Source of the DNA: Methylobacterium jeotgali
GTDB taxonomy: Bacteria > Pseudomonadota > Alphaproteobacteria > Rhizobiales > Beijerinckiaceae
Direction of reading: 5' to 3'
NCBI RefSeq assembly: GCF_022179345.1
Contig: NZ_BPQR01000007.1
Location: forward strand, 1-61,973
Length of the DNA stretch: 61,973 nt
Shown: one piece after another, positions 44,181-53,306 of the stretch
How the letters are laid out: every line of letters starts with the position of its first letter
Position numbering within the stretch: position 1 is the stretch's first letter
The notes under the pieces: generated by a model
The model's database searches: none
Seen by the model: the letters and a program-made list of their open reading frames with translations, nothing else
Told to the model about the DNA's origin: nothing
Position numbers and translations under genes: made by a program

Positions 44181-45620
44181 ATGCGGGAGATCGGAACGGC
44201 ATCGGCCGAATCGGAGCGGGCGCCGGAGGAGGCGCTCTGGGCGCGCATCGCCGCCCACCCGTTCGAGGACGCGCGCGCCCTCGACTTCACCGGGCGGCTC
44301 GCCGCCGACATGGGCTGGAGCCGGGCGCAGGCGAAGGGCGCCGTCGAGGAGTATCGCCGCTTCTGCTTCCTCGCCGTCACCGGAACAGAGCCCGCGACGC
44401 CGAGCGAGGAGGTCGACGCCGTCTGGCACCTCCACCTCACCTATTCCCGCGACTACTGGAGCGTCTGGTGCCCGCAGGTGCTGGAACGGCCCCTGCACCA
44501 CGACCCGACCGGCGGCGGTCCGGCGGAGGATGCCCGCTACCATGGGCAGTACGCGCGGACGCTCGCCCGCTACGAGACCGCGTTCGGGCCGCCGGATCCG
44601 GCGTTCTGGCCCGGTACGGCGGCGCGATTCGGGCCCCGACCCCGCTACCGCATGGTCGACACGCACCGGGTCTGGCTGCTGCCGCGCCCGTCGGCGCTCC
44701 GGCGGGTGGCGCCGGCGGCCTGCCTCCTGCTCTGCCTGCCGACCGGCGCGCTCGCCCTGCCCTCCACCCCCCTCGACTGGCGCGGGCCGGAGTTTCTCGG
44801 CCTCTACCTGCCGCTGGCGCTGCTCGCCGTCGCCGCGTCCTTCGCGCTCGCCGTGCGGCTGCGCTTCGCGCCAGGGCGTGCCGCCCTGGCGGGGGCGCCG
44901 ACGCTCGATCCGTTGGAGGCGGCGCTGCTGGCGGGCGGTCCGGGGCGGGTCGCCGATCTCGTCGCCCTCATTCTCGTCACCTCGGGCTCGGCCTCGGTCG
45001 AGCGATTTCGCGGGCGCCTCGTGGTCGAGGGCCTGCAGGGCGAGGCCGCGCGGCTCCGGCCCTTCCTCGGCTCCGTGACCGGGCCGACGCGCCGCCGCGA
45101 CCTCATGGGCGCGGTGGGCGAGGCGCTCGGGCCGCTCCGGCGGCGCCTGCACGCACGGGGTCTGCTGCTCGATCCGGAGGAGACCCGCGGGGCGCGCTGG
45201 GTCGCCCTCGCGCCGATCGCGGCGGTGGCTCTGTTCGGGATCGCCAAGCTCGTCGTCGGCATCGAGCGGCACCGCCCGGTCGGGTTCCTGCTCGTCACGC
45301 TTCTCGGCCTCGCGGCCTCGGCCGGGCTCCTGTGGTGGTGGCTCTCGCGCCCGACGCGGGCCGGCGCGCAGGCCCTCGACGCCCTGTCGCGCAACCAGGC
45401 CCGCGCGCTGCGGGCGCCGATGCCGTCCGAATTGCCCCTCGCCTTCGCCATCGGCGGGATCGGCATCCTCTCGGCCTCGGCCTATCCGGAGCTGTTCGCC
45501 TACCTGAAGGCGCCGCTTCGCGACTCCGGGTCCGGTTGCGGCACCGGCGGATCGGGCTGCGGCTCCGGATCGGGCGGCGGTGGCGGCTGTGGAGGCTGCG
45601 GCGGCGGAGGCGGCGACTGA
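44181..45620 (+). CDS. Membrane protein with Gly/Cys-rich C-terminal tail (TIGR04222-like)
   Basis: 479 residues, function unknown. The N-terminal soluble part (about 20-150) has AVEEYRRFCFLAVTGTEPAT and EEVDAVWHLHLTYSRDYWS, a His/Trp-rich motif. Membrane helices follow near 180-230 and 345-395. The tail after about residue 447 is almost only Gly, Ser and Cys, with four Cys (for example GSGCGTGGSGCGSGSG, then GGCGGCGGG). This layout resembles proteins annotated with the TIGR04222 domain. The ATG follows GGGAGGGGCGACG. Possible roles include a modified peptide or metal-binding tail; none is shown. Confidence 0.8.
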   Translation: MREIGTASAESERAPEEALWARIAAHPFEDARALDFTGRLAADMGWSRAQAKGAVEEYRRFCFLAVTGTEPATPSEEVDAVWHLHLTYSRDYWSVWCPQVLERPLHHDPTGGGPAEDARYHGQYARTLARYETAFGPPDPAFWPGTAARFGPRPRYRMVDTHRVWLLPRPSALRRVAPAACLLLCLPTGALALPSTPLDWRGPEFLGLYLPLALLAVAASFALAVRLRFAPGRAALAGAPTLDPLEAALLAGGPGRVADLVALILVTSGSASVERFRGRLVVEGLQGEAARLRPFLGSVTGPTRRRDLMGAVGEALGPLRRRLHARGLLLDPEETRGARWVALAPIAAVALFGIAKLVVGIERHRPVGFLLVTLLGLAASAGLLWWWLSRPTRAGAQALDALSRNQARALRAPMPSELPLAFAIGGIGILSASAYPELFAYLKAPLRDSGSGCGTGGSGCGSGSGGGGGCGGCGGGGGD

Positions 45621-45644
45621 ACGCGGCGCCGCCGGCCTTGCGCG

Positions 45645-45673
45645 TTGACGATCCGGCATGCCGTGTCTATAGA
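45645..45673 (+). promoter_or_regulatory. Sigma-70-type promoter of rpsT
   Basis: TTGACG (45645-45650), exactly 17 bases, TATAGA (45668-45673): five of six and four of six matches to the consensus. It lies 123 bp before the rpsT ATG, the only gene it could serve. Confidence 0.65.
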
Positions 45674-45795
45674 GCGCGCTTCGCAGGGCGGCCGGCAACG
45701 CGCGGGCCGCCTGCTTCGCTTTTTCACAACATGCGTCGGCCGCCGCCCGCTCTCGGGCTCGAACGCCCGACCGCCGGACGAGACGAGGATAGGAC

Positions 45796-46074
45796 ATGGC
45801 CAACACCCCGTCGGCCAAGAAAATGACCCGCAAGATCGCCAAGCGCACGGCGATCAACCGCTCGCGCCGCTCGCGGATGCGTACCTTCCTCCGCAAGGTC
45901 GAGGAGGCGATCGCCTCCGGCAACGCCGAGACCGCCCGCGAGGCGCTCCGCGCTGCGCAGCCGGAGATCATGCGCGCCGCCCAGCACGGCATCGTTCATA
46001 AGAACAACGCCTCCCGGAAGGTCTCGCGCCTCTCGGCCCGGGTGAAGGCTCTCGCGGCGCCCGCCGCCGCCTGA
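45796..46074 (+). CDS. rpsT: 30S ribosomal protein S20
   Basis: Helical 16S-rRNA-binding protein of the small subunit, 92 residues. The sequence [20 protein letters not shown], then [18 protein letters not shown] and [19 protein letters not shown], is diagnostic. The ATG follows GAGGATAGGAC. It has its own consensus promoter and a strong terminator. The rpsT-dnaA adjacency is typical of alphaproteobacteria. Confidence 0.97.
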   Translation: MANTPSAKKMTRKIAKRTAINRSRRSRMRTFLRKVEEAIASGNAETAREALRAAQPEIMRAAQHGIVHKNNASRKVSRLSARVKALAAPAAA

Positions 46075-46572
46075 TCCCCACGCTCCTTCTCTGGACGGCT
46101 TGAGAAGCCCGGCCTCGTGCCGGGCTTCTCGCGTTTCGGGACCTCGCGGACGCTCCGCCGGCCCCTGCGAGGTGCGGGACAGGAATCTTTGCCTCTCCGT
46201 ATGCTTGACGGAGTCTTGATCCGTTGCGCTGTCCACAGCCCGAGTGTAGCTTAACAAAATCCTACGCAGGCCCGCCCTGCCGCGAGTCTAGCTCGGCCTC
46301 GCCGGAGTCGAGCCGAAGATGAGGCTGCCGTCTCGACTCCGGTGCGCGTGGCCCCGCCGGCCCGATGTCTTCCGGCGATACCCACGCAATTCCCACTGTT
46401 AGGAGAACCGTAGCGAATTGTTGATAGCCTCCTCAAGTCGGCCTTCGGCTCGTGGTCGGGGCTTGACTCTGCCGACTTTGGGGTGCCGCGCCGTCCAGGC
46501 TGCGGTGCCGTGTGTGAAGCGTGCGTACGCATCGCCGCGCAGTCCTCTGCGCGCGGTGCGGGGAGAATAAGA
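46075..46572. other. Intergenic region between rpsT and dnaA
   Basis: 498 bp. The first 60 bp contain the rpsT terminator. The rest includes relatively AT-rich patches at 46240-46265 and 46385-46435, one TGTCCACAG sequence (46230-46238) resembling a weak DnaA box, and a TTAAC CtrA-like half-site (46251). There is no cluster of good TTATCCACA boxes, so an origin is not supported. It probably holds the dnaA promoter and leader; no coding sequence is evident. Confidence 0.5.
46102..46137 (+). terminator. Intrinsic terminator after rpsT
   Basis: A perfect 12-bp stem, GAGAAGCCCGGC (46102-46113) and GCCGGGCTTCTC (46119-46130), five-base loop, followed by GCGTTTC. It begins 28 bp after the rpsT stop. 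Confidence 0.85.
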
Positions 46573-48072
46573 ATGCAGGTCGAGGGCAACCTGACGGGTG
46601 GCGGGTCCGGCGGATCGGGCCGCGGGGACGATGCCGCTGCCGAGAACGCGCAGGCCTGGACGCGGGTGAAGCGCCGCCTGCGGGCGGAGCTCGGCGAGGA
46701 CATCTTCGCGAGCTGGTTCGCCCGGCTGGAGCTGGAGGAGGTCAACGCCGGCACCGCGCGCCTCTCAGTGCCGACGCGCTTCCTCAAGAGCTGGATCGAA
46801 TCCCACTATCTCGACCGGGTGCTCAACACCTTCCGCAGCGAGCTGGAGCAGGTCGCCCGCATCGAGGTCGGGGTGCGCGGCACCGGCGCGCCTGCCCGCC
46901 CCGCAGCGCCGAAGCCCCTCTCCGCCGCGACGGCCGCCGTGCGGGCCCCCGCCGCGCCGGCCCCGCTGACCGCTCCGGCCTCTCCGAGCGCCACGGAGAC
47001 GGACGCCCCCCGCGGCGAGGCAGGCGGCGACCTCTCCGGCGCGCCCCTCGACGTGCGGCTGAGCTTCGTCAACTTCGTCGTCGCCCGCTCGAACGCGCTC
47101 GCCCACGCGGCGGCCGAGCGGGTCTCCCGCCACGACGGCGAGGCGCCCCTCTACAACCCGCTCTACGTCCATGCCGGCGTCGGCCTCGGCAAGACGCATC
47201 TGCTCCACGCCATCGGCCACGCCGCCCGCGAGGCGGGGCGCCGGGTGATCTACCTCACCGCCGACCGCTTCATGTACGGCTTCGTCAACGCCCTGAAGAC
47301 GCAGAACGCGCTGGCCTTCAAGGAGCGCCTGCGGGCGATCGACCTGCTCGTCCTCGACGACGTGCAGTTCATCCAGGGCAAGTCGATCCAGGCCGAGTTC
47401 GGCCACACCATCAACGCGCTGGTCGATGCCGGCCGCCAGGTCGTCGTCGCCTCCGACCGGCCCCCGACCGAGCTCGACGCCCTCGAGGAGCGGGTGCGCT
47501 CGCGGCTGGCCGGCGGCCTCGTGGTCGAGATCGGCGGCCTCGACGAGCAGCTGCGCGCCTCGATCCTCTCCGCCCGGCTCGCCGCCGTGCAGGCCGCGCA
47601 CCCGAACTTCGAGGTCTCGCCGCAGGTCGCCGCCTACGTCGCCAAGGCGATCACGGCGAATGGCCGCGATCTCGAAGGGGCCGTGAACCGGCTCCTGGCG
47701 CACGCCACCCTCACCGGCAGCCCGGTGACGATGGAGACGGCCGAGACCGCGATCCGCGACCTCGTGAAGAACCGCGAGCCCAAGCGCATCAAGATCGAGG
47801 ACATCCAGAAGCTCGTCGCCAGCCGCTACAATGTCTCGCGCTCCGACATCCTCTCCGAGCGCCGCACGGCCGCCGTCGTGAAGCCCCGGCAGATCGCGAT
47901 GTATCTCTCGAAGGTGCTGACGCTGCGCTCCCTGCCCGAGATCGGCCGCCGCTTCGGCGGGCGCGACCACACCACGGTGCTCCACGCCGTGCGCAAGATC
48001 GAGAAGCAGATCGGCGAGGACGCGGTGCTCGGCGACGAGGTCGAGCTCCTCAAGCGCATGCTCCAGGATTGA
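46573..48072 (+). CDS. dnaA: Chromosomal replication initiator DnaA
   Basis: AAA+ initiator that melts the origin. It has 499 residues. Domain I is [20 protein letters not shown], followed by a long Ala/Pro-rich domain II (about 100-150). Walker A is [15 protein letters not shown] (about 201-215), Walker B is [13 protein letters not shown] (about 257-269), and domain IV carries the DnaA-box signature [16 protein letters not shown]. The ATG at 46573 follows GGGGAGAATAAGA; the frame is open 30 codons upstream but not conserved. dnaN and recF follow. Confidence 0.97.
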   Translation: MQVEGNLTGGGSGGSGRGDDAAAENAQAWTRVKRRLRAELGEDIFASWFARLELEEVNAGTARLSVPTRFLKSWIESHYLDRVLNTFRSELEQVARIEVGVRGTGAPARPAAPKPLSAATAAVRAPAAPAPLTAPASPSATETDAPRGEAGGDLSGAPLDVRLSFVNFVVARSNALAHAAAERVSRHDGEAPLYNPLYVHAGVGLGKTHLLHAIGHAAREAGRRVIYLTADRFMYGFVNALKTQNALAFKERLRAIDLLVLDDVQFIQGKSIQAEFGHTINALVDAGRQVVVASDRPPTELDALEERVRSRLAGGLVVEIGGLDEQLRASILSARLAAVQAAHPNFEVSPQVAAYVAKAITANGRDLEGAVNRLLAHATLTGSPVTMETAETAIRDLVKNREPKRIKIEDIQKLVASRYNVSRSDILSERRTAAVVKPRQIAMYLSKVLTLRSLPEIGRRFGGRDHTTVLHAVRKIEKQIGEDAVLGDEVELLKRMLQD

Positions 48073-48380
48073 GCCCGATTCGCTTCGACGCGGACGTGTG
48101 AAGGGATCGCGGTGCCGGGGCGCGGAAAAGCCGGGTCTTCCCCGGCTGTTTAATCCCGCGGGCGGCGGCGGCGATTCGCCGGCCTTGCCTTCGCGGGCGC
48201 CCTTCGCCAAGCTCGACGGCCGGCATCGCGCCGCCGATGGTGGTGCATCCGGAGCACGATGCGGAGAAGCGGAAGCCGGTTCTCCGGAAACATCGTGTGG
48301 AAACGAGAATACGGAGCGTGCCGCCGGCGTTTCAGGCAGATGGCGGCGGCATGCTCTCTCCCAAACCAGAGTCAGGTCCG
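48073..48380. other. Intergenic region between dnaA and dnaN
   Basis: 308 bp. It contains the dnaA terminator hairpin at 48129-48147. The rest is GC-rich and then slightly AT-richer just before dnaN (48285-48330), where a dnaN promoter is expected. Its separation by a terminator suggests dnaN-recF has its own promoter. No gene is apparent; the open frame entering dnaN from 48237 shows no conserved sequence. Confidence 0.5.
48129..48152 (+). terminator. Intrinsic terminator after dnaA
   Basis: AGCCGGG (48129-48135), five-base loop, CCCGGCT (48141-48147), followed by GTTTAA. It lies 57 bp after the dnaA stop. Confidence 0.65.
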
Positions 48381-49502
48381 ATGAGAGTCACCGTCGAGCG
48401 CGCGGCCCTTCTTCGGTCGCTCGGCCACGTGCACCGCGTCGTCGAGCGCCGCAACACGATCCCGATCCTCTCCAACGTGCTCCTGCGCGCCGGCGGGACG
48501 GGGCTGGAGCTGCGCGCCACCGACCTCGACATCGAGGTGACGGAATCGGTGCCCGCCGACGTGACGGATGCCGGCGCCACCACCGTGCCCGCCCACATCC
48601 TCCACGACATCGTGCGCAAGCTCCCCGAGGGCGCGCAGGTCTCGCTGGAGACCGCCGGCGACGGCGGCCAGATGACGATCCGCTCCGGCCGCTCGCGCTT
48701 CCAGCTCGGCGCCCTGCCCCAGGACGAGTTCCCGGATCTGGCCACCGGCGAGATGGGCCACGGCTTCTCCCTGCCGGCCGCCGAGCTGAAGCGGCTCATC
48801 GAGAAGACGCAGTTCGCGATCTCCACGGAGGAGACGCGCTACTACCTCAACGGCATCTTCCTGCACACGATCGAGGTCGAGGGCGCGTTGCGCCTGCGGG
48901 CGGTCGCCACCGACGGCCACCGCCTCGCCCGCGTCGAGATGGACGCGCCGCAGGGCGCCGAGGGCATGCCCGGCATCATCGTGCCGCGAAAGGCCGTCGC
49001 CGAGATCCAGAAGCTCGTGGACGACGGCGGCGAGAGCGTCAGCCTGGAACTGTCCCCGACCAAGGTCCGCCTGCGCTTCGAGGGCGGCGTGACCCTGATC
49101 TCGAAGCTCATCGACGGCACCTTCCCCGACTACCAGCGGGTGATCCCGAGCGGCAACGACAAGCGCTTGACGGTGGAGCGCGACGCCTTCGCCAAGGCGG
49201 TCGACCGGGTCTCCACCATCTCCTCCGAGCGGGGCCGGGCGGTGAAGCTGTCGCTCCAGGAGGGCCGCATCGCCCTCTCGGTGAACAACCCGGACTCGGG
49301 CAGCGCCACGGAGGAGCTCGATGCCGACTACGAGGCCGCCGGCCTCGATATCGGCTTCAACGCCCGCTACCTCCTCGACATCACCGCGCAGCTCGAGGGC
49401 GACACCGCCCTGTTCAAGCTCGCCGACCCCGGCTCCCCGACCCTGATCCAGGACCGGGAGGGCGCCTCCGCCCTCTACGTGCTGATGCCGATGCGGGTCT
49501 GA
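48381..49502 (+). CDS. dnaN: DNA polymerase III sliding clamp (beta subunit)
   Basis: Ring-shaped processivity clamp, 373 residues. The N-terminus MRVTVERAALLRSLGHVHRV and RRNTIPILSNVLL are diagnostic, and the three clamp domains end with ASALYVLMPMRV, which includes the family C-terminal MPMR(V/L). The ATG at 48381 is chosen for this N-terminus; an upstream in-frame start would add 48 unconserved residues. It is 25 bp before recF. Confidence 0.97.
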   Translation: MRVTVERAALLRSLGHVHRVVERRNTIPILSNVLLRAGGTGLELRATDLDIEVTESVPADVTDAGATTVPAHILHDIVRKLPEGAQVSLETAGDGGQMTIRSGRSRFQLGALPQDEFPDLATGEMGHGFSLPAAELKRLIEKTQFAISTEETRYYLNGIFLHTIEVEGALRLRAVATDGHRLARVEMDAPQGAEGMPGIIVPRKAVAEIQKLVDDGGESVSLELSPTKVRLRFEGGVTLISKLIDGTFPDYQRVIPSGNDKRLTVERDAFAKAVDRVSTISSERGRAVKLSLQEGRIALSVNNPDSGSATEELDADYEAAGLDIGFNARYLLDITAQLEGDTALFKLADPGSPTLIQDREGASALYVLMPMRV

Positions 49503-49527
49503 CGGCCGGGCGGGCGCCGGCCGGTCG

Positions 49528-50670
49528 ATGGACGAGGCAGCAGCGGAGCGGCGCGTCGCGCGCCTGATCGCCCGTGATTTCCGCAACTACGCGGAGCTCG
49601 ACCTCGCGGTCGGGTCCAAGGTCGTGGCCCTCGTCGGCGAGAACGGCGCCGGCAAGACCAACATCCTCGAGGCGATCTCGCTGTTCACCCCCGGCCGCGG
49701 CCTGCGCCGGGCCGAGTTCTCCGGCATGGCCCGCGGCCAGGGGCCGGGCGGCTTCGCGGTGTCGCTCACCCTCGACGGGGCGGCGGACGGCCACCGCCTC
49801 GGCACCGGCTGCGAGCCGCCGGGGCATGACGGGCGCGTCTCCCGGCTCTGCCGCGTCGACGGGGCGCCGGCCCCCTCCCCCGTCGCCTTCGCCGAGCACC
49901 TGCGCGTCGTCTGGCTGACTCCCGATCTCGACGCCCTGTTCCGGGGGCCGGCGGGCGACCGGCGCCGCTTCCTCGACCGGCTGGTGCTCGCCGTCGACGC
50001 CTCGCACGGGCAGCGGGTCTCGGCGATGGAGCGGGCGCTGCGCTCGCGCAACCGCCTGCTGGAGGACCGCGCCGCGGATGAGCGCTGGCTCGACGCGGTC
50101 GAGCGGGAGGTCGCCGAGCTCGGCGTCGCCGTGGCGCTCGCCCGCCGGGAGACCGTGGAGCGCCTCGATCGGCTGATCGCGCAGACGCGGGACGATTCGG
50201 CGCCCTTCCCCTGGGCCGGCGTGCGCCTCGAAGGCGATCTCGACGATCTCGTCGCCGTCTGGCCGGCGATCGAGGCGGAGGACCGCTTCCGCGTGGCGCT
50301 TCGCCAGGGCCGCCACCGCGACCGCGCCGCCGGCCGCAGCCTGATCGGCCCCCAGACCACGGACCTCGTCGTCCGCCACGGCCCCAAGGACGTGCCCGCC
50401 GCCACCGCCTCCACCGGCGAGCAGAAGGCGCTCCTCGTCGGCTTGGTCCTGGCCCACGCAAGGCTGGTGCGGGCAATGAGCGGGCTCGCCCCGATCATCC
50501 TCCTCGACGAGGTCGCCGCCCATCTCGATCCCCGCCGCCGGGGCGGCCTGTTCGAGGCCCTGGAGGTGCTCGCCGGTCAGGTCTGGATGACCGGGGCCGA
50601 CGAGGCGCTGTTCGCGGAGCTGGAGGGGCGGGCCGACGTGGTGGGGATTTGCGACGGGCGGGTGGTCTGA
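49528..50670 (+). CDS. recF: DNA replication and repair protein RecF
   Basis: SMC-like ATPase for RecFOR gap repair, 380 residues. Walker A is VALVGENGAGKTNILEAISL (residues 34-53). The signature motif is STGEQKALLVGLVLAHARL and Walker B is PIILLDEVAAHLDPRRRGGL. The early motif LIARDFRNYAELDL is typical. It follows dnaN as in most bacteria and converges with vapC module 2, 7 bp away. Confidence 0.96.
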   Translation: MDEAAAERRVARLIARDFRNYAELDLAVGSKVVALVGENGAGKTNILEAISLFTPGRGLRRAEFSGMARGQGPGGFAVSLTLDGAADGHRLGTGCEPPGHDGRVSRLCRVDGAPAPSPVAFAEHLRVVWLTPDLDALFRGPAGDRRRFLDRLVLAVDASHGQRVSAMERALRSRNRLLEDRAADERWLDAVEREVAELGVAVALARRETVERLDRLIAQTRDDSAPFPWAGVRLEGDLDDLVAVWPAIEAEDRFRVALRQGRHRDRAAGRSLIGPQTTDLVVRHGPKDVPAATASTGEQKALLVGLVLAHARLVRAMSGLAPIILLDEVAAHLDPRRRGGLFEALEVLAGQVWMTGADEALFAELEGRADVVGICDGRVV

Positions 50671-50677
50671 GGCAGGC

Positions 50678-51079
50678 TCAGGCGGCCGGCGGGATATCGG
50701 TCTGGGAGAAGTCGCTGCCGACGAAGAGGAGCGGCACGTCGTTCGTGCGGGCGCAGGCGTAGGCGAAGCAGTCTGCGAGATTGAGCCTGGCCGGGTGGCC
50801 CTGCCCTTTCCCGAAGCGGGCATAGGCTTCGACGGCAGCCCTGCCCTCCCTCGCGCCGACAGGGATGACGGTCACGTCCGCTTCGGAGAGGAAGCCCGTC
50901 ACCAGCGCCTCGGCCTCCGACACGGAGCAGCCATTCAGTCGCCGGATCGCCATGACGGTCTCGAGGACGGCGATGGCGGACGTGGTTCGCCGTTCGGAGG
51001 CCTCCAACGAGATCGCCAGATGCTCCGCTTCCGGCTCCCCGGCGATCATGGCGACGATGGCCGATGCGTCGACGAACAT
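50678..51079 (-). CDS. VapC-type PIN-domain toxin (module 2)
   Basis: PIN ribonuclease toxin of 133 residues, from a different VapC subfamily than module 1. The first acidic residue is in MFVDASAIVAMI, Glu in AVLETVMAI, Asp in LNLADCFAYA and Asp in FVGSDFSQTDI. Its ATG overlaps the antitoxin stop by one base (TGATG). Both genes are on the minus strand between recF and recQ, suggesting insertion into the replication block. RNA cleavage is the family activity; the target is not predictable. Confidence 0.9.
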   Translation of the reverse strand: MFVDASAIVAMIAGEPEAEHLAISLEASERRTTSAIAVLETVMAIRRLNGCSVSEAEALVTGFLSEADVTVIPVGAREGRAAVEAYARFGKGQGHPARLNLADCFAYACARTNDVPLLFVGSDFSQTDIPPAA

Positions 51080-51318
51080 CAGGGTTCGCCGTTGAGCTCA
51101 TCGAAGAAGGCCTTGTCGGCCTTGAGTCCCGTCGCCGGCCGCGCGGCGAAGGCATCCTGAATCGGCTTCAGCCTCTCGATCAGCGAGGGTCGACCGTTCC
51201 GACGCTGCAGCTCGTTCTCCAGGGCGACGCGCACCGCCTCGGTCTTGCTCACGCGCGCCTCGCTCGCCAGTTTCTGGGCGAGGCGGTTGACCTCCTCGTT
51301 GCGGATGTTCAAGGGCAT
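51079..51318 (-). CDS. VapB-type antitoxin (module 2)
   Basis: 79 residues from the ATG at 51318 (MPLNIRNEEVNRLAQKLASE), the usual VapB N-terminus of the Rv0623-like group; an ATG at 51333 would add five residues but overlaps the operator repeat. The segment RVSKTEAVRVALENELQRR resembles the DNA-binding ribbon-helix-helix half, and the Phe/Asp-rich tail KADKAFFDELNGEP should bind the toxin. It sits just upstream of and overlaps vapC2. Confidence 0.87.
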   Translation of the reverse strand: MPLNIRNEEVNRLAQKLASEARVSKTEAVRVALENELQRRNGRPSLIERLKPIQDAFAARPATGLKADKAFFDELNGEP

Positions 51319-51332
51319 GTCTCGGCCTGCCA

Positions 51333-51364
51333 TGTGTAGACGCAGCGAATCTAGTGTCTACACA
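51333..51364 (-). promoter_or_regulatory. Inverted-repeat operator of vapBC2
   Basis: A perfect nine-base inverted repeat, TGTGTAGAC (51333-51341) and GTCTACACA (51356-51364), with a 14-base spacer, lies directly before vapB2. This is the expected place and form of a VapB autoregulatory operator. Confidence 0.6.
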
Positions 51365-51426
51365 CATCTCCTGCAACGCCACTCGCCGCCCTCGTCCGGC
51401 GGCTCGCTCACGAACCAAGATCGATC

Positions 51427-53292
51427 ATGACAGCTCGCCTCGACGAGGCCCGCGCCGCGCTGCGCAAGACCTTCGGCTACGACGATTTCCGGCCCGGGCA
51501 GTCCGAGGTGATCGGCGCCGTGCTGAGCGGCGCCGACGTGTTCGCGGTCATGCCCACGGGCTCGGGCAAGTCGATGACCTACCAGCTCCCGGCCCTCGTG
51601 GAATCGGGGCTGACGGTGGTGGTCTCGCCGCTGATCGCGCTGATGCACGATCAGGTCGGGCAGATGCACGGCTTCGGCATTCCCGCCGCGACCCTCAACT
51701 CCAGCGTGGCCGAAGCGCAGGCCCGCGAGACCTGGCGCGCGATCCGCGACGGCAGCCTGCGGCTGCTGTTCGTCTCACCCGAGCGCCTGCTCATGGAGGG
51801 CTGCATGGACGCGCTCCGGGGCGCGGGCGTGCGCCGGCTCGCCGTCGACGAGGCGCATTGCGTCTCGCAATGGGGGCACGACTTCCGGCCCGAGTACCGG
51901 GAGATCGCCCGCGCCCGCGAGGCGCTGGGCTCGGTCCAGACGCTGGCGCTGACCGCCACGGCGGACGCCGCCACCCGCGCGGAGATCGCCGAGCGTCTGT
52001 TCCCGGCCGGGCGCCCGCCGGAGACCTTCGTTCACTCCTTCGACCGGCCGAACATCGGCCTGACCTTTGCCGCCAAGGACAACCCGACCCGGCAGATCGA
52101 GCGCTTCCTGCGCCACCGCCGCTCGGAGAGCGGCATCGTCTACTGCTCGTCGCGCAAGCGCACGGAGCAGCTCGCCGAGAGCCTGTCGAAGGACGGCTTC
52201 CGGGCGCTGCCCTACCATGCCGGCCTCGACCAGGGCACGCGCATGCGCAACCAGGATACCTTCCTCCAGGAGGACGGGGTGGTGATGACCGCCACCGTCG
52301 CCTTCGGCATGGGCATCAACAAGCCGGACGTGCGCTTCGTCTGCCACGCCGACATGCCGTCCAACGTCGAGGGCTACTACCAGGAGATCGGCCGCGCCGG
52401 CCGCGACGGTCTGCCCGCCGACACGCTGACCCTCTACGGCCTCGACGACATGGCGCTGCGGCGCCGCCAGATCGACGAGAAGGAGGTGCCCGACGAGCGC
52501 CGCCGTGTCGAGCGGCGCAAGCTGGAAGCCATGATCGCCCTCTGCGAGGGGGCCGCCTGCCGGCGCCAGTCGCTGCTCTCGTATTTCGGCGAGACGAGCG
52601 GGCCTTGCGGCCGCTGCGACCTCTGCCGCAGCGGCGTCTCGCTGATCGACGGGACCGTGCCGGCCCAGAAGGTGCTCTCGGCCATCGTGCGCACCGGCCA
52701 GCGGTTCGGCGCCGCCTACATCTGCGACGTGGTCCACGGCAAGGAGAGCGAGCCGATCCGCCGCAACGGCCACGCCGCGCTCAAGACCTTCGGCGTCGGC
52801 GCCGACAAGCCCGTCGCCGCCTGGCGGGCGATCCTGCGCCAGCTCTTCGCGGCGGGCGCCGTCGCGGAGAAGGACGACGGCTATGGCGGCCTCGCCATGA
52901 CCGAGAAGGGCGAGGCGATCCTGTTCGGCCGCGAGACCATCGCGCTCCGCCCCGACCCGGAACCGAAGGCCGCCGAGCCGAGGGGCAAGCGCCGGCCGCC
53001 GGCCCGAGAGGGCGGCGACCTCGACCTCGGCGAGGCGGACGAGGCGCTGTTCCAGCACCTGCGTGGCCTGCGCGCCACCATCGCCCGCACGGAGGGCATT
53101 GCGGCCTTCATGGTCTTCCCCGACCGCACCCTGATCGAGATGGCGAAGTCGAAGCCCGTCGACCTCTGGGCGCTCCGCTCCGTCCACGGCGTCGGCGAGC
53201 GCAAGCGCGAGGCCTATGGCGAGCGCTTCGTCGGGGCGATCTCGGAATTCCTCGCGGACGGCGCTAGAAGCGGCGGAGTGGGCCCGGGCTGA
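51427..53292 (+). CDS. recQ: ATP-dependent DNA helicase RecQ
   Basis: 3'-5' superfamily 2 helicase for recombination repair, 621 residues. Motif I is [17 protein letters not shown], DExH is [17 protein letters not shown], and motif VI is [16 protein letters not shown]. The RQC zinc-binding Cys cluster is in [15 protein letters not shown], then CGRCDLC. The HRDC domain ([20 protein letters not shown]) is near the C-terminus. It follows the vapBC2 module and precedes an N-acetyltransferase gene by 14 bp. Confidence 0.96.
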   Translation: MTARLDEARAALRKTFGYDDFRPGQSEVIGAVLSGADVFAVMPTGSGKSMTYQLPALVESGLTVVVSPLIALMHDQVGQMHGFGIPAATLNSSVAEAQARETWRAIRDGSLRLLFVSPERLLMEGCMDALRGAGVRRLAVDEAHCVSQWGHDFRPEYREIARAREALGSVQTLALTATADAATRAEIAERLFPAGRPPETFVHSFDRPNIGLTFAAKDNPTRQIERFLRHRRSESGIVYCSSRKRTEQLAESLSKDGFRALPYHAGLDQGTRMRNQDTFLQEDGVVMTATVAFGMGINKPDVRFVCHADMPSNVEGYYQEIGRAGRDGLPADTLTLYGLDDMALRRRQIDEKEVPDERRRVERRKLEAMIALCEGAACRRQSLLSYFGETSGPCGRCDLCRSGVSLIDGTVPAQKVLSAIVRTGQRFGAAYICDVVHGKESEPIRRNGHAALKTFGVGADKPVAAWRAILRQLFAAGAVAEKDDGYGGLAMTEKGEAILFGRETIALRPDPEPKAAEPRGKRRPPAREGGDLDLGEADEALFQHLRGLRATIARTEGIAAFMVFPDRTLIEMAKSKPVDLWALRSVHGVGERKREAYGERFVGAISEFLADGARSGGVGPG

Positions 53293-53306
53293 GCGGAAGC
53301 ACCACG

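Noticed and set aside
46225..46245. Possible DnaA box TGTCCACAG and an oriC
   Set aside because: A single weak box with no cluster, and the alphaproteobacterial origin is often elsewhere. Not enough to call an origin.
51775..53187. Long open frame antisense to recQ (470 codons)
   Set aside because: Composition is Gly/Arg/His-rich without motifs, as expected for the reverse frame of a GC-rich gene; RecQ motifs are intact on the plus strand.
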